Made by a program: the position numbers and the translations under genes. A model generated the notes under the pieces. That model saw only the letters and a program-made list of their open reading frames with translations, searched no databases and was not told the DNA's origin. A stretch of 64,000 nt of DNA, taken from Algoriphagus pacificus (GTDB lineage: Bacteria > Bacteroidota > Bacteroidia > Cytophagales > Cyclobacteriaceae). Shown here in pieces: positions 53,420 through 62,687 of this stretch. The stretch spans positions 1-64,000 of the forward strand of contig NZ_JAFKCU010000009.1 of assembly GCF_017254845.1 (NCBI RefSeq). The letters run 5' to 3'. Position 1 is the first letter of the stretch, and each line of letters begins with the position of its first letter.

Positions 53420-54378
53420 TTTATGAAATACTTAGATTTAGAACTTGTTGATGGTTGTAAGGTTTTTATGGCTTTGGCAGCTTCTATGGGGCGATCTGTG
53501 GCTAAAATATCTGCTCCATGCTGCACAAAACTCGCATAGATCTGGTCTCCCCTCTTCTCGGCACTTTGGTCCAAATTGCCTAAAACACCTAAAATGGTGA
53601 AAACACCTCGCTGGTGAAGTGCTTGGTTAAATTCTTGAGGACGCTCCGCAACACCCGTGAATGCAATGACTCTGGTCCATGGAATTCCGGTTTCTTCCAA
53701 CCTTTTAATTTCCTCTTCATTCCGGATCGTTACCGAAAGCATCAATTCTGGAGCCATTGAATGAAGTTTTTTAGCAGCAGGAAAAGTGTAAGTTATCAAT
53801 GCTGCATGTTCTTGGGAATCAGTTTCTCGGACTTCTTCAATTATTTTTTCAAAAGGAACGGATCGCTTGATATCTACGGTCAACAAAGCTTTGCCTTTAG
53901 ACCAGATCAAGGCTTCCTTCAAGGTAGGGACTTTAAATGTGGTTACTTCTCCCGCTTCGTCTTCCAGAAAAAGTGTCTGGATGTATTCAAATGACACATC
54001 TTCGACTTTCCCGGTTCCATTCGTGGTTCGATCCAACTCATCGTCATGCATCAAAACCAGAACCGAATCTTTGGTCATGGCAACATCTAATTCTATGATT
54101 GCCGGCGTGTATTTCAGGACATTTTCAAAGGTCTCAATCGCATTTTCAGGAAATCCAGGATAAGGTCCTCCACGATGCGCTGATACCATGGGAATCCTAT
54201 CAGAGGTCCAAGTGTAGAAATCCACTGCATTTCCAACCCCAGACAGGTCTATGAAATACCCTCCACTTTCGGTAACAGTACTAGTTTCTTCCTGAACTGT
54301 TTCCTGAACTCCGTTTTTACTTTCGCAGGAAAAACCAATAAATACCAGCAGCCAGATCCAGCCAAGCTTATTTCTCAT
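53416..54378 (-). CDS. Glycerophosphodiester phosphodiesterase, lipoprotein
   Basis: GDPD-family lipoprotein of 320 residues with lipobox VFIGFSCES. The TIM-barrel catalytic elements are present: [19 protein letters not shown] (His, Arg and first Glu), [20 protein letters not shown] (metal acids and second His), and LDRTTNGTG. It would hydrolyse glycerophosphodiesters to sn-glycerol-3-phosphate in the periplasm. The start overlaps the DUF2721 gene by 11 nt. Confidence 0.93.
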   Translation of the reverse strand: MRNKLGWIWLLVFIGFSCESKNGVQETVQEETSTVTESGGYFIDLSGVGNAVDFYTWTSDRIPMVSAHRGGPYPGFPENAIETFENVLKYTPAIIELDVAMTKDSVLVLMHDDELDRTTNGTGKVEDVSFEYIQTLFLEDEAGEVTTFKVPTLKEALIWSKGKALLTVDIKRSVPFEKIIEEVRETDSQEHAALITYTFPAAKKLHSMAPELMLSVTIRNEEEIKRLEETGIPWTRVIAFTGVAERPQEFNQALHQRGVFTILGVLGNLDQSAEKRGDQIYASFVQHGADILATDRPIEAAKAIKTLQPSTSSKSKYFIK

Positions 54379-54826
54379 CCTTCTTTTCCTCTTTTTTGAA
54401 AATAAAATCCAAACTACTGCTGCGTTTATTAAAAATCTCCTCCATATCCTGAAGCTCTAAATTCAAAGCCTGGGTAGAAATCTGAATTTCCACCAAAGAC
54501 AATCCCAATGCAATTAATAAGGAGCCCATACTTCCCACAAAAACCCAATTGGCAGCCTCGATAAATCCATGGAAAAGCAAGTACATGCAGACAATGCATA
54601 ATAAAAAGCTAAATACTCCGAAGAGCTGCATATTTTTGATCAATGTCAGTCTTTTGCGAAGATTTTTGATCTGATCGACAATCATTTCCTGATCTGGTGC
54701 TTCTCTATAATTTTTATGAAGCCCTCTGATCAAGCTGGCTATTGCCAAAAAACGGTTGGTAAATGCCAGCATCAGTAGCGTAATGGCCGAAAAAAGTAAA
54801 GCAGGTGTTGAAAGTTGGAGTTCCAT
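54368..54826 (-). CDS. DUF2721 membrane protein
   Basis: Protein of 152 residues with three hydrophobic helices (ALLFSAITLLMLAFTN, LFGVFSFLLCIVCMYLLF, WVFVGSMGSLLIALGLSL) and the family pattern RFLAIASLIRGLH, followed by LRKRLTLIKN. Its function is unknown. It is the first gene of the overlapping trio with GDPD and ltaE. The C terminus is highly charged (KKEEKKDEK). Confidence 0.88.
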   Translation of the reverse strand: MELQLSTPALLFSAITLLMLAFTNRFLAIASLIRGLHKNYREAPDQEMIVDQIKNLRKRLTLIKNMQLFGVFSFLLCIVCMYLLFHGFIEAANWVFVGSMGSLLIALGLSLVEIQISTQALNLELQDMEEIFNKRSSSLDFIFKKEEKKDEK

Positions 54827-54877
54827 AGGTTTGATTAAGCTCCTTAAAGATCACTCAAAAATCCTAAAATGAAAAAA

Positions 54878-54899
54878 GCCTGCTCCATTCAGAGCAGGC
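54878..54899 (-). terminator. Terminator of the sigma/anti-sigma operon
   Basis: GCCTGCTC-cattca-GAGCAGGC, with a T6 run on the minus strand. It is placed 27 bp after the anti-sigma stop codon. Confidence 0.88.
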
Positions 54900-54925
54900 C
54901 AATATCAATTTCAAATTTTAAATCC

Positions 54926-55747
54926 TTATGCTACTTCTCCCAATACCACCAACTTTTCCAAGGTCGGAGATTCCGAACCTCCTTTAGGCTCGATGGTGAT
55001 GGCAAATGCTCCAGCTTGCGCTACGGCATCCATTTGTTGTAGAGTTAGTTTTTCGCCGGGATTTACGAGGCCGATACCGATTGGTCCATCGTCGCCGATC
55101 GCCCAAAGCTGATAATCATACTCATCAGCCAGTGAATTCAAATTATTCACCGCCACGAATACCTCTTTAGCACTTTGATCCCAGAAGACATCCACTTTAG
55201 CGTCTTTCTGCATCTCAAAGCCCTCACCTTTCATTTCCACGCGTTTGAAGTCACCTGCGACAAATCTGTCCAGCTGCGTATCCTTTTGTTCGTATTCCAG
55301 CTTTACCTGATTAAGATTATCTGCCATCACGCTCTGCTCTTGAAGTAAAGCTGTGAATTGCTGATCTCTTTCGTAAAACTTATTTGCGTAGAAAATAGCC
55401 ACTGCTGATGCTATTACTGCCACTAATGAGGCAGCCACTGCAAATGGCTTCCATGGAGAAAGTTTAACCACTTTTGTCTCCACAGGAGCTGCAGTAGGTT
55501 TCACAGTCTCAGCTTTCTTAAAATCCTGTTCCAGGCTGGCAAAGATCTTATCTTTTACCTTGGGAGATGGTTTCGTTCCTGTTAGCTCATCCAGAGCAAA
55601 CATGGCCTCTTCCAGTTCATTGAGCTCTTGCTGAATCTCAGGATACTGCTTAGACAAGGCCAGAACCTCCTCACGCTCCCGCTCATTCAGCTCTCCCAGA
55701 AGGAAAAGCTCCAATTTGCCTGATGCTATGTATGATTGAATATCCAC
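54926..55747 (-). CDS. RskA-type anti-sigma factor
   Basis: Membrane-anchored anti-sigma factor of 273 residues. The cytoplasmic N-terminal part (YIASGKLELFLLGELNERER, EELEEAMFALDEL) binds the sigma factor. One transmembrane helix lies near 103-122 (PFAVAASLVAVIASAVAIFY). The periplasmic anti-sigma-K/RskA domain contains YDYQLWAIGDDGPIGIGLV and AFAITIEPKGGSESPT. It begins with GTG, whose G is shared with the sigma-factor stop (TAGTG), so the pair is translationally coupled. Confidence 0.93.
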   Translation of the reverse strand: MDIQSYIASGKLELFLLGELNEREREEVLALSKQYPEIQQELNELEEAMFALDELTGTKPSPKVKDKIFASLEQDFKKAETVKPTAAPVETKVVKLSPWKPFAVAASLVAVIASAVAIFYANKFYERDQQFTALLQEQSVMADNLNQVKLEYEQKDTQLDRFVAGDFKRVEMKGEGFEMQKDAKVDVFWDQSAKEVFVAVNNLNSLADEYDYQLWAIGDDGPIGIGLVNPGEKLTLQQMDAVAQAGAFAITIEPKGGSESPTLEKLVVLGEVA

Positions 55748-56280
55748 TAGATTCTGTCTAAATTCTTTTTCAAAACTTGTAACGAAGCTCTAACCCGAGA
55801 CTTGACGGTGCCAAGAGGAATATCAAATTCCTCCGAAACTTCCGAATGAGTATAACCTTTGAAATAGATATACTCAATAATGAAGCGTTGATCCTCATTG
55901 AGTTGGTCCATCAACTCTCTCACTCCAATTGCGTCTGTTTCTTCTACAGTCCCGGATTTGCTCTCCAAACCATATACGAAGTCATCAATTGTGTTGGTCT
56001 TACCAGACTGAGAAATTTCTTTGGACCTTAATTTATCAATGGCAGAATTTCTACAAATATTAGCCATCCAGGTGTATAGGCGGCCTTTTGACTCATCATA
56101 GCTGTCGATTTTTCGAGTGATTTTCACAAAAGCATCATGAAAAACCTCTTCAGCTATATCTGAATCGTGGACTATTCGGGAGATGACAGCAAACAAGGCT
56201 CGGGAATATTTCTCATAGAGATAATCCGTTGTTTTTCTGTCTTTTGCCCTGAGTCCGGCGATTAATTGTTCTTCCTCCAA
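55747..56280 (-). CDS. ECF sigma-70 factor
   Basis: Sigma factor of 177 residues. Region 2 covers ~15-85 (YLYEKYSRALFAVISRIV, AEEVFHDAFVKITRKI, RLYTWMANICRNSAIDKLR). Region 4 covers ~115-170 (MDQLNEDQRFIIEYIYFKGY, then the HTH EVSEEFDIPLGTVKSRVRAS). It is paired with the RskA-like anti-sigma directly downstream, so it probably responds to an envelope or oxidative signal. The start is MEEEQLIAGL. Confidence 0.95.
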   Translation of the reverse strand: MEEEQLIAGLRAKDRKTTDYLYEKYSRALFAVISRIVHDSDIAEEVFHDAFVKITRKIDSYDESKGRLYTWMANICRNSAIDKLRSKEISQSGKTNTIDDFVYGLESKSGTVEETDAIGVRELMDQLNEDQRFIIEYIYFKGYTHSEVSEEFDIPLGTVKSRVRASLQVLKKNLDRI

Positions 56281-56319
56281 AAGTTGGTAGTTTACATGGG
56301 GTTACCCCTAAAAATAAAA

Positions 56320-56347
56320 CACAAGACCGAAACATTTCAGTCTTGTG
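56320..56347 (-). terminator. Terminator downstream of lpdA
   Basis: CACAAGAC and GTCTTGTG arms extended by GAAA/TTTC with one mismatch. On the minus strand they are followed by TTTTATTTTTA. It separates lpdA from the sigma-factor gene. Confidence 0.8.
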
Positions 56348-56372
56348 CTGTTTATTTTTGAATTACTTTTTA

Positions 56373-57770
56373 TTACAGGTGAATAACCTCATCGTATGCA
56401 GCTGCCGCCGCTTCCATGATGGCTTCAGACATTGTAGGGTGTGGATGAACTGTCTTGATCAATTCATGTCCAGTTGTTTCCAGCTTTCTGATTGCTACGA
56501 TCTCAGCAATCATTTCGGTAACATTTGCTCCGATCATGTGTGCGCCTAGCAACTCACCGTATTTCTTGTCGAATACCAATTTCACAAAACCGTCTTTTGC
56601 TCCAGCTGCAGAAGCTTTTCCAGATGCCGAGAATGGGAATTTACCGATTCTCAAGTCGTATCCTGCTTCTTTCGCTTTTGCTTCAGTCATTCCCACGGAA
56701 GCAATTTCAGGAGAACAATAAGTACAACCAGGAATATTGCCGTAATCCAAAGGCTCAGGCGAGTGTCCTGCGATTTTCTCCACACAGATGATTCCCTCTG
56801 CAGATGCCACGTGCGCCAAAGCCGGACCTGGAATTACATCCCCGATTGCATAGTAACCCGGCATGTTGGTTTTATAGTATTCGTCAACTTTGATTTTGCC
56901 TTTGTCAACCAAAATACCAACATCTTCCAAACCGATATTTTCCAAGTTGGAAACTACACCAGCTGCAGAAAGCACGATATCACATTCTAAAGTCTCTTCT
57001 CCTTTTGCAGTTTTCACTGTCACCTTGCAACCAGTTCCTTTGGTATCAACCGCGGTAACTTCTGATGAAGTCATGATCGTCATACCTGCTTTTTTGTAGA
57101 TCTTCTCCAAAGCTTTGGAAACCTCCACATCTTCTACAGGCACGATTCTATCCATGTATTCCACGATAGTCACTTCAGTACCGATGGATGCATAGAAATA
57201 GGCAAACTCCACTCCGATGGCACCGGATCCCACAACCACCATTTTCTTAGGTTGCTTCTCCAATGTCATTGCTTTTCTATAACCGATGATTTTTTTGTCA
57301 TCGATCTTCATAGATGGAAGCTCTCTGGATCTTGCTCCAGTAGCGATAATAATGTTATCTGCTGAATAGACTGTCTTCTTTCCGTCTTTGTCAGCAACCT
57401 CTACTTTTTTGCCAGGCTGGATTTTACCCCAACCGGAAATCACTTCAATCTTATTTTTCTTCATCAAAAAAGTCACGCCTTTGCTCATGCCATCGGCCAC
57501 TCCCCTGCTTCGCTTCACCATTCCTTCGAAATCTGCTTTGGCATCTTTTACGGTGATTCCATAATCGGCAGAATGATTGATGTATTCAAAAACCTGCGCG
57601 CTTTTCAACAATGCTTTGGTAGGAATACAGCCCCAGTTAAGGCAAATACCACCTAGCTCTGCTGCTTCAATGACAGCAGTTTTCAAACCGAGTTGGGAAG
57701 CACGAATGGCAGCTACATAACCACCTGGACCACTACCCAGCACGATCAAGTCAAATTTGGTCGAAGACAT
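56373..57770 (-). CDS. lpdA: Dihydrolipoyl dehydrogenase (E3)
   Basis: FAD flavoprotein of 465 residues that reoxidises dihydrolipoamide in the pyruvate, 2-oxoglutarate and branched-chain dehydrogenase complexes and in glycine cleavage. It has FAD-binding VLGSGPGGYVAAIRA, the redox disulfide GGICLNWGCIPTKALL, NAD-binding VVVGSGAIGVEFAY, YAIGDVIPGPALAHVAS, and the C-terminal catalytic His-Glu in IKTVHPHPTMSEAI. It is complete and monocistronic by appearance. The 291 bp upstream contain no gene I can support. Confidence 0.97.
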   Translation of the reverse strand: MSSTKFDLIVLGSGPGGYVAAIRASQLGLKTAVIEAAELGGICLNWGCIPTKALLKSAQVFEYINHSADYGITVKDAKADFEGMVKRSRGVADGMSKGVTFLMKKNKIEVISGWGKIQPGKKVEVADKDGKKTVYSADNIIIATGARSRELPSMKIDDKKIIGYRKAMTLEKQPKKMVVVGSGAIGVEFAYFYASIGTEVTIVEYMDRIVPVEDVEVSKALEKIYKKAGMTIMTSSEVTAVDTKGTGCKVTVKTAKGEETLECDIVLSAAGVVSNLENIGLEDVGILVDKGKIKVDEYYKTNMPGYYAIGDVIPGPALAHVASAEGIICVEKIAGHSPEPLDYGNIPGCTYCSPEIASVGMTEAKAKEAGYDLRIGKFPFSASGKASAAGAKDGFVKLVFDKKYGELLGAHMIGANVTEMIAEIVAIRKLETTGHELIKTVHPHPTMSEAIMEAAAAAYDEVIHL

Positions 57771-58061
57771 ATCTAAAATTTGTTTTATAACGAATTGAAA
57801 CTATGCAAAAATAGACCTTTTGACTTCAGAAAAAAATTTGACCCCTCCCCCAAAAGCGCAAATGATTTCGGAGAATTGGATTCTATTGGAAGTCAAAAAA
57901 ATAGAATTTTACCAAACCTAGGTTTCATCCAATATTATTCTTTGAAATCATTTTTTGATAGAAAATACAACCGAAGATCCGCCAAATCCAAAACCCTTTC
58001 AATTTCAAATCGGAAACTTTGGGTTTTTTTCTAATTTTGGCAAAACAAAATTTTAGAATCA

Positions 58062-58808
58062 ATGGGATTACTTTCCGGAAAAACAGCTTTGATCACCGGT
58101 GCCTCAAAAGGGATCGGAAGAGCCATTGCGATCAAATATGCTCAGGAAGGCGCCAATGTGGCCTTCACTTTTTTGTCCAGTGTAGAAAAAGGCCAAGCTC
58201 TTGTCAGTGAGTTGGAAGCTTTTGGTGTAAAAGCCAAAGGATATAGATCTGATGCTTCAGACTTCAAAGCCGCCGAGGAATTAGTAAATAATGTTGTAGC
58301 AGATTTTGGAGCTTTAGACATTTTGATCAACAATGCCGGGATCACCCGTGACAACTTGTTGATGAGAATGACCGAGGAATCTTGGGATGAGATCATGAAT
58401 GTGAATCTGAAATCCTGCTTCAATACTGTGAAAGCAGCTACTCGTACCATGATGAAGGCAAAGTCTGGATCCATTATTAATATGACCTCTGTAGTTGGTG
58501 CCAAAGGAAATGCCGGTCAGGCTAATTACGCAGCTTCCAAAGCAGGAATCATTGGATTTACTAAATCTGTTGCCTTAGAATTAGGCTCAAGAAATATCCG
58601 TTGTAATGCCATTGCCCCGGGCTTTATCGAAACCGAAATGACTGAGGTGCTAGATGAAAAAACAGTGCAAGGCTGGAGAGATGGAATCGCCATGAAGCGA
58701 GGTGGTAAGCCTGAAGAAGTAGCGGATGCTTGTGTATTCCTAGGTTCGGATATGAGTACATATATTTCAGGTCAGGTACTTCATGTTAATGGAGCGATGT
58801 ATACCTGA
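58062..58808 (+). CDS. fabG: 3-oxoacyl-ACP reductase (FabG)
   Basis: NADPH-dependent short-chain dehydrogenase of 248 residues in fatty-acid elongation. The cofactor motif TGASKGIGRAIAIKY is near the N terminus, with NNAGITRDNLLMRM, catalytic Ser in INMTSVVG, and YAASKAGIIGFTKS (Tyr and Lys). The C-terminal IAPGFIETEMTEVL to YISGQVLHVNGAMY is typical of FabG. A terminator follows 37 bp after the stop. Confidence 0.95.
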   Translation: MGLLSGKTALITGASKGIGRAIAIKYAQEGANVAFTFLSSVEKGQALVSELEAFGVKAKGYRSDASDFKAAEELVNNVVADFGALDILINNAGITRDNLLMRMTEESWDEIMNVNLKSCFNTVKAATRTMMKAKSGSIINMTSVVGAKGNAGQANYAASKAGIIGFTKSVALELGSRNIRCNAIAPGFIETEMTEVLDEKTVQGWRDGIAMKRGGKPEEVADACVFLGSDMSTYISGQVLHVNGAMYT

Positions 58809-58844
58809 TGAATATACGATTTAGATAATTGATATACGATTTAG

Positions 58845-58874
58845 AAGCGGCTGGGGAAAACAGTCGCTTTTTTT
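58845..58874 (+). terminator. Terminator of fabG
   Basis: AAGCGGCTG and CAGTCGCTT arms (one mismatch) with loop GGGAAAA, followed by eight T on the plus strand. Confidence 0.85.
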
Positions 58875-59066
58875 TATGCATTTTCTCCTTCAAAGCCTTC
58901 TAAAATAATGCTCCCTAATGATGAGCAAAACACTTTTTAAACTGGCTAAGGCATAATGATTTTTTAGTTGATAAAAAATTATAATTAATTGAAAATCAAA
59001 ACAATCCAAAGCCGCAAGGGGTTACGTAAATGCTTTTATCAGTTAACAAACCAAAATAATTTTCTT

Positions 59067-60029
59067 ATGAAAACATCTTTTCAAAATCTAATGATGCTAT
59101 GTAGTATAGCATTTTTAGCCTTTTCCTGTCAGAATCTTCAGGAAGAAACCCCTGCCATGAATCAGCTTTTGGATGACAACTCAACTGCCTCTGCTTCTGA
59201 TGATCCCAACGCGAGAAAAGGACAACTTATGGAATTTGGAGCTTTCCTTACTGGCTCTGAAGAAGTTCCTGCAGTAAATTCTCCAGGTTCAGGCGCTGCT
59301 AGAATTACCCAAGTTGATGCAACTACTCTAAAGTTTGAACTGAGAGTAGCTAACACTTCTGATATAGTGGGAGCTCATTTGCATATGGCTTCTGCTGGCT
59401 CAAATGGACCTGTTGTAGTCAGTTTACTTCCTGCTGCGAGTCCAGGTTTGAATAATGGCGTGATCGCAGAAGGTATGATCGACGATTCGAAATTAACCGG
59501 ACCCCTGTCTGGCATGTCAATTTCTGATTTATCTGCTGAACTGGCCTCTGGAAACATTTATGTGAATGTGCACACCACAGATAACAGAAGTGGTGAAATC
59601 CGTGGTCAAGTAAGTATGATTGAAGCCAGTGATAACAAAAATTATGGCACTAAATTAAGTGGAGCCAATGAAGTTCCTGCAGCAATGACAGATGCCACAG
59701 GAGTAGCGAAATTCAATTTTTCTAATGATGGAAGTGGATTATCCTTTCAAGTTAATGTAGATGAAATCGAGGATGTTCGATTCGCTCATATCCATTTTGC
59801 GAAAGCCGGTTCAAACGGAGGAGTGGTGTATACTCTAAAAATGGATAAAATAGAAGGACCAGTTTCTGGAGTCTATGCAAAAGGTGAAATCATGCCTGCA
59901 AGCTTCTCTGGTCAAATGATGGGAGGAGATCTTGAGATCCTAAGAGAAGCTTTCAGAACCGGAAATGCTTATGTCAATGTGCATTCAGACGAATTTCCAA
60001 GTGGAGAATTAAGAGGACAAATTCATTAA
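59067..60029 (+). CDS. CHRD-domain lipoprotein (two CHRD domains)
   Basis: Lipoprotein of about 320 residues. The start MKTSFQNLMMLCSIAF leads to lipobox LAFSCQN; an in-frame ATT-proximal extension upstream is not used. Two chordin-like (CHRD) domains follow. The first, at ~60-190, has LTGSEEVPAVNSPGSGAA, AHLHMASAGSNGPV and VNVHTTDNRSGEIRGQV. The second, at ~195-320, has LSGANEVPAAMTDATGVA, AHIHFAKAGSNGGV and VNVHSDEFPSGELRGQI. The function of bacterial CHRD proteins is not settled. It is monocistronic, with its own strong terminator. Confidence 0.92.
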   Translation: MKTSFQNLMMLCSIAFLAFSCQNLQEETPAMNQLLDDNSTASASDDPNARKGQLMEFGAFLTGSEEVPAVNSPGSGAARITQVDATTLKFELRVANTSDIVGAHLHMASAGSNGPVVVSLLPAASPGLNNGVIAEGMIDDSKLTGPLSGMSISDLSAELASGNIYVNVHTTDNRSGEIRGQVSMIEASDNKNYGTKLSGANEVPAAMTDATGVAKFNFSNDGSGLSFQVNVDEIEDVRFAHIHFAKAGSNGGVVYTLKMDKIEGPVSGVYAKGEIMPASFSGQMMGGDLEILREAFRTGNAYVNVHSDEFPSGELRGQIH

Positions 60030-60059
60030 GTTAAGTTTCAATCCCCTAGTTTAGTTGAC

Positions 60060-60090
60060 AAAAAAGGCCAGTAATTACTGGCCTTTTTTT
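60060..60090. terminator. Bidirectional terminator after the CHRD gene
   Basis: A 28-nt perfect palindrome (AAAAAGGCCAGTAA and its complement) with A and T runs on the outside. Confidence 0.92.
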
Positions 60091-60181
60091 ATTTATGAAG
60101 TTAAATCCTCTTAAACAGAATTTTCCTTCTTTGTTTTTGGTCTAAGAATTATTTTTTTTAACTAAAGATTTTTTTACCACT

Positions 60182-61354
60182 ATGAAAAAACTATTGCTAC
60201 TTTTCCTAATATCAGGTATCCTCCTCTTTTCTTGCTCTGATAAACAAACGGTGCAAAATATTGAAGTCTCAGCCAAACAATATGAAATCATCTTTACTGA
60301 CTCCATTAAAATTCCATACTTAGGAAACCCTATTTTACAAGACGTATCTCCCTCCAATCAAAAGATCCTTTTTACGGAAATCGGGGAATTTGATGTGGAA
60401 ATTTTCACTGCCAATTTCAACGGAGAAATAATTCACTCTTTTATCGCCAACGGAAATACAATTGTAGGAAACCTTAAACAAATTGCTCCTTTACGTTTCG
60501 AAGATGATGGAAACGCGGTCCTTTCTTTCGGGGTACCCCATGTTAAAATCGTTTCACTAGACGGGACTGAGGTAGAAACAATTTTCACGGGAATTCCTTC
60601 TTATTACTCTGCTCATCCTTCGCCGAGCAATGAAATAGTCAAAAGGAATAATAAAATTTTTTATAGTAATCGAACAGATGACGGAACCTATAACCGTTAT
60701 CAAAAAGAGTATCTTCCAAACCTCAAATTGATAGGCTACCTTGATTTGGAAAGTTCGAAAACAACAAATTTCCTTTCTTTTCCAGAAGAAAGTATTTACC
60801 AAAATGGCTTGATTTTCCCGCACTCCAATTGGGTTTCACATTTTATTTTTTCAGAAAACGAATTGATCGTTGTATTCGAAGGAGAACCAGCAATTTTTGT
60901 ATTTGACGATGAAGAACCATTTTCCTTTAAACAAAAAATAGAATTAAACTTACCAGATTTCAAAGCCTATAAAGGACATCCTGAGGGAGAAGAAGGGATA
61001 GATATTTTGGATGCTTTTTCAACTTTGGGAAAAATAGAAAGTATTAAAAAGGTGGGTGAATATGTAGTAATTGGATATAAACAGGGATTTACTGACCAAC
61101 AGATTAGAAATTTAGGCAATGTCATTTCTCCTCAAGAAAAGGGAAAGATGATTCGTGAATATGAAAAAGAGAATTCAAGTAGAATTCAACTCCTAGATGA
61201 AAAGTTTCAAGTACTTGACGATTTCCAGAAACCAAAACATCTGAAAATTTCAAGCTTGATGGTAAGAGATGGCCATTTGTGGGGTTCCAAATTTGATCCT
61301 GATACTGAGGAAGATTTTTTCACCATCTATAAATTGGAAATTCAGGAAAAATAA
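60182..61354 (+). CDS. Propeller-type lipoprotein (DUF4221-like)
   Basis: Lipoprotein of 390 residues with signal LLLLFLISGILLFSCSDK. The mature chain is a series of beta-rich repeats with IKIPYLGNPILQDVSP, LRFEDDGNAVLSFGVPHVKI and LSFPEESIYQNGLIFPHS, which suggests a six-bladed propeller of the DUF4221 kind. It resembles, in length and layout, the products of 61370 (convergent, 15 bp apart) and 27433. No partner peptide gene is visible here. Function unknown; surface or periplasmic location follows from the lipobox. Confidence 0.65.
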   Translation: MKKLLLLFLISGILLFSCSDKQTVQNIEVSAKQYEIIFTDSIKIPYLGNPILQDVSPSNQKILFTEIGEFDVEIFTANFNGEIIHSFIANGNTIVGNLKQIAPLRFEDDGNAVLSFGVPHVKIVSLDGTEVETIFTGIPSYYSAHPSPSNEIVKRNNKIFYSNRTDDGTYNRYQKEYLPNLKLIGYLDLESSKTTNFLSFPEESIYQNGLIFPHSNWVSHFIFSENELIVVFEGEPAIFVFDDEEPFSFKQKIELNLPDFKAYKGHPEGEEGIDILDAFSTLGKIESIKKVGEYVVIGYKQGFTDQQIRNLGNVISPQEKGKMIREYEKENSSRIQLLDEKFQVLDDFQKPKHLKISSLMVRDGHLWGSKFDPDTEEDFFTIYKLEIQEK

Positions 61355-61369
61355 ATCTTTTAAAAACAT

Positions 61370-62521
61370 CTAATCTGCAAACCTACTTAAATCAATTTTA
61401 TAAAATTCGTATTCATCTTCTGAAGCTTGCTCGGGTTTTGAAACCAAAATTCCTCCTTCCGGTGAAATTATTTGACTTGAATTTTGCCCAGCATCGTAAA
61501 AAATCGACAATTCAGCTTTTATCTTCCACTCCAAGTCATAAATCAAAAACAAAAAATACTTCTTATTCAAACCTTGTCTTTTCCTGATATCAGTAATTTC
61601 CGGTTGTGTTTCCTCCGTTTTCAATAACACTTTGCGGACGTATAATTTATTGACAGAATCAAAAAGCAATGCTACGTTAGAAGAAGATTCTGGATTATTC
61701 CGCCAATTTTTATTTTTCCCGTTTTGCTCATAGATACCAGGTAGATATTTTAATTCTGATTTACTCTCCAAGGCTATTTTCTTTAAAACTTTACAATTTT
61801 TAATCTGATACAATGAATCTGATGGTGCAAACATGAAATAAAACTCGTCCTTTTGATCATTGAAAACAGATATAATTGAGGAGGCAGAAGTGCTATTAGA
61901 AAATTCATTTCCTAAAGGGGCTTTAAAATCTGAATTACAAATCCATCCATTGTTGAGATCAAATTCAACCAACCATTTTCTATAGTTCAGGTCAACACTC
62001 TTTTCTTCATCAAATAGGTCAAATGGATTATTGACTAGCTGGTACCTACCCTCACCCACTTCTAAAAAATTATCCCTCAAATCAGACATCTGAATTATCA
62101 TCCGCTCTTGGTACTCAGTCCAATCTAAATCAATTTCTTGGATTTGGAGGCCATGTTTATACTTTTTTACATTCCCTTGAGAGCTTAGGGCTATAAATTC
62201 ATTTTCATCAAATGTTTGCGAGGCAATACCATGACCTTTAAGCGAAAGAGGTCCTTCTTTTGGAATCCTAAAGGAAAACTCCTTCTTACCAGAATCTACA
62301 CTAAAAAGACTATAACCTTGATCTTCGCGAGAAACAAAAAATTTCTTCCCATTCCAAGAAATGACCTTTTCCAAATTGATTTTTACTGTAGATGAATCTT
62401 TTTCAAAAAGGAACTCTCCATCAATAAATTCATCTAAATTACCCTGATAGATTTCCACTGGGCTTTTTTTTGCACAGGAGAAGATCATCATCACAAAAAA
62501 AACAATGAACAGGTTTTTCAT
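61370..62521 (-). CDS. Propeller-type lipoprotein (DUF4221-like)
   Basis: Lipoprotein of 383 residues, lipobox MMIFSCAKK. It is beta-rich with repeating strand phrases (WNGKKFFVSREDQGYSLFSV, NEFIALSSQGNVKKYK, DEFYFMFAPSDSLYQI, KYFLFLIYDLEWKIKAEL). This is compatible with a propeller fold like the neighbour at 60182, to which it is convergent. The two genes may descend from one ancestor by inverted duplication, but I see only weak residue similarity. Function unknown. Confidence 0.6.
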   Translation of the reverse strand: MKNLFIVFFVMMIFSCAKKSPVEIYQGNLDEFIDGEFLFEKDSSTVKINLEKVISWNGKKFFVSREDQGYSLFSVDSGKKEFSFRIPKEGPLSLKGHGIASQTFDENEFIALSSQGNVKKYKHGLQIQEIDLDWTEYQERMIIQMSDLRDNFLEVGEGRYQLVNNPFDLFDEEKSVDLNYRKWLVEFDLNNGWICNSDFKAPLGNEFSNSTSASSIISVFNDQKDEFYFMFAPSDSLYQIKNCKVLKKIALESKSELKYLPGIYEQNGKNKNWRNNPESSSNVALLFDSVNKLYVRKVLLKTEETQPEITDIRKRQGLNKKYFLFLIYDLEWKIKAELSIFYDAGQNSSQIISPEGGILVSKPEQASEDEYEFYKIDLSRFAD

Positions 62522-62573
62522 TTAAATTGTACTATGAGTTTAACTAAAACTAAAAAAATCAACTAAACTAAAA

Positions 62574-62599
62574 AAGCCTCAGAAATAAATCCGAGGCTT
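62574..62599 (-). terminator. Terminator downstream of pruA
   Basis: AAGCCTC and GAGGCTT arms with a 12-nt loop; on the minus strand a T6 run follows. It stops transcripts of pruA before the lipoprotein gene. Confidence 0.7.
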
Positions 62600-62601
62600 C
62601 T

Positions 62602-62680
62602 CAAACCTTTGAGGTCTTCAAGACTTCTTATGTTTATAATAGTTGAAAAGATCTTCGAGGTTTTTAAAACCTCAAAGGTC
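62602..62680. repeat. Dispersed inverted repeat between pruA and its terminator
   Basis: AACCTTTGAGGTCTTCAAG near 62604 is followed by AAGATCTTCGAGG and the palindrome GAGGTTTTTAAAACCTC (62657-62673). The repeated 'CCTTTGAGGT' words in both orientations suggest a REP-like intergenic element. Confidence 0.45.
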
Positions 62681-62687
62681 AAAAGAA

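Noticed and set aside
52850-53539. 229-codon open frame on the plus strand
   Set aside because: Antisense to the threonine aldolase gene and the end of the phosphodiesterase gene, both with intact family motifs.
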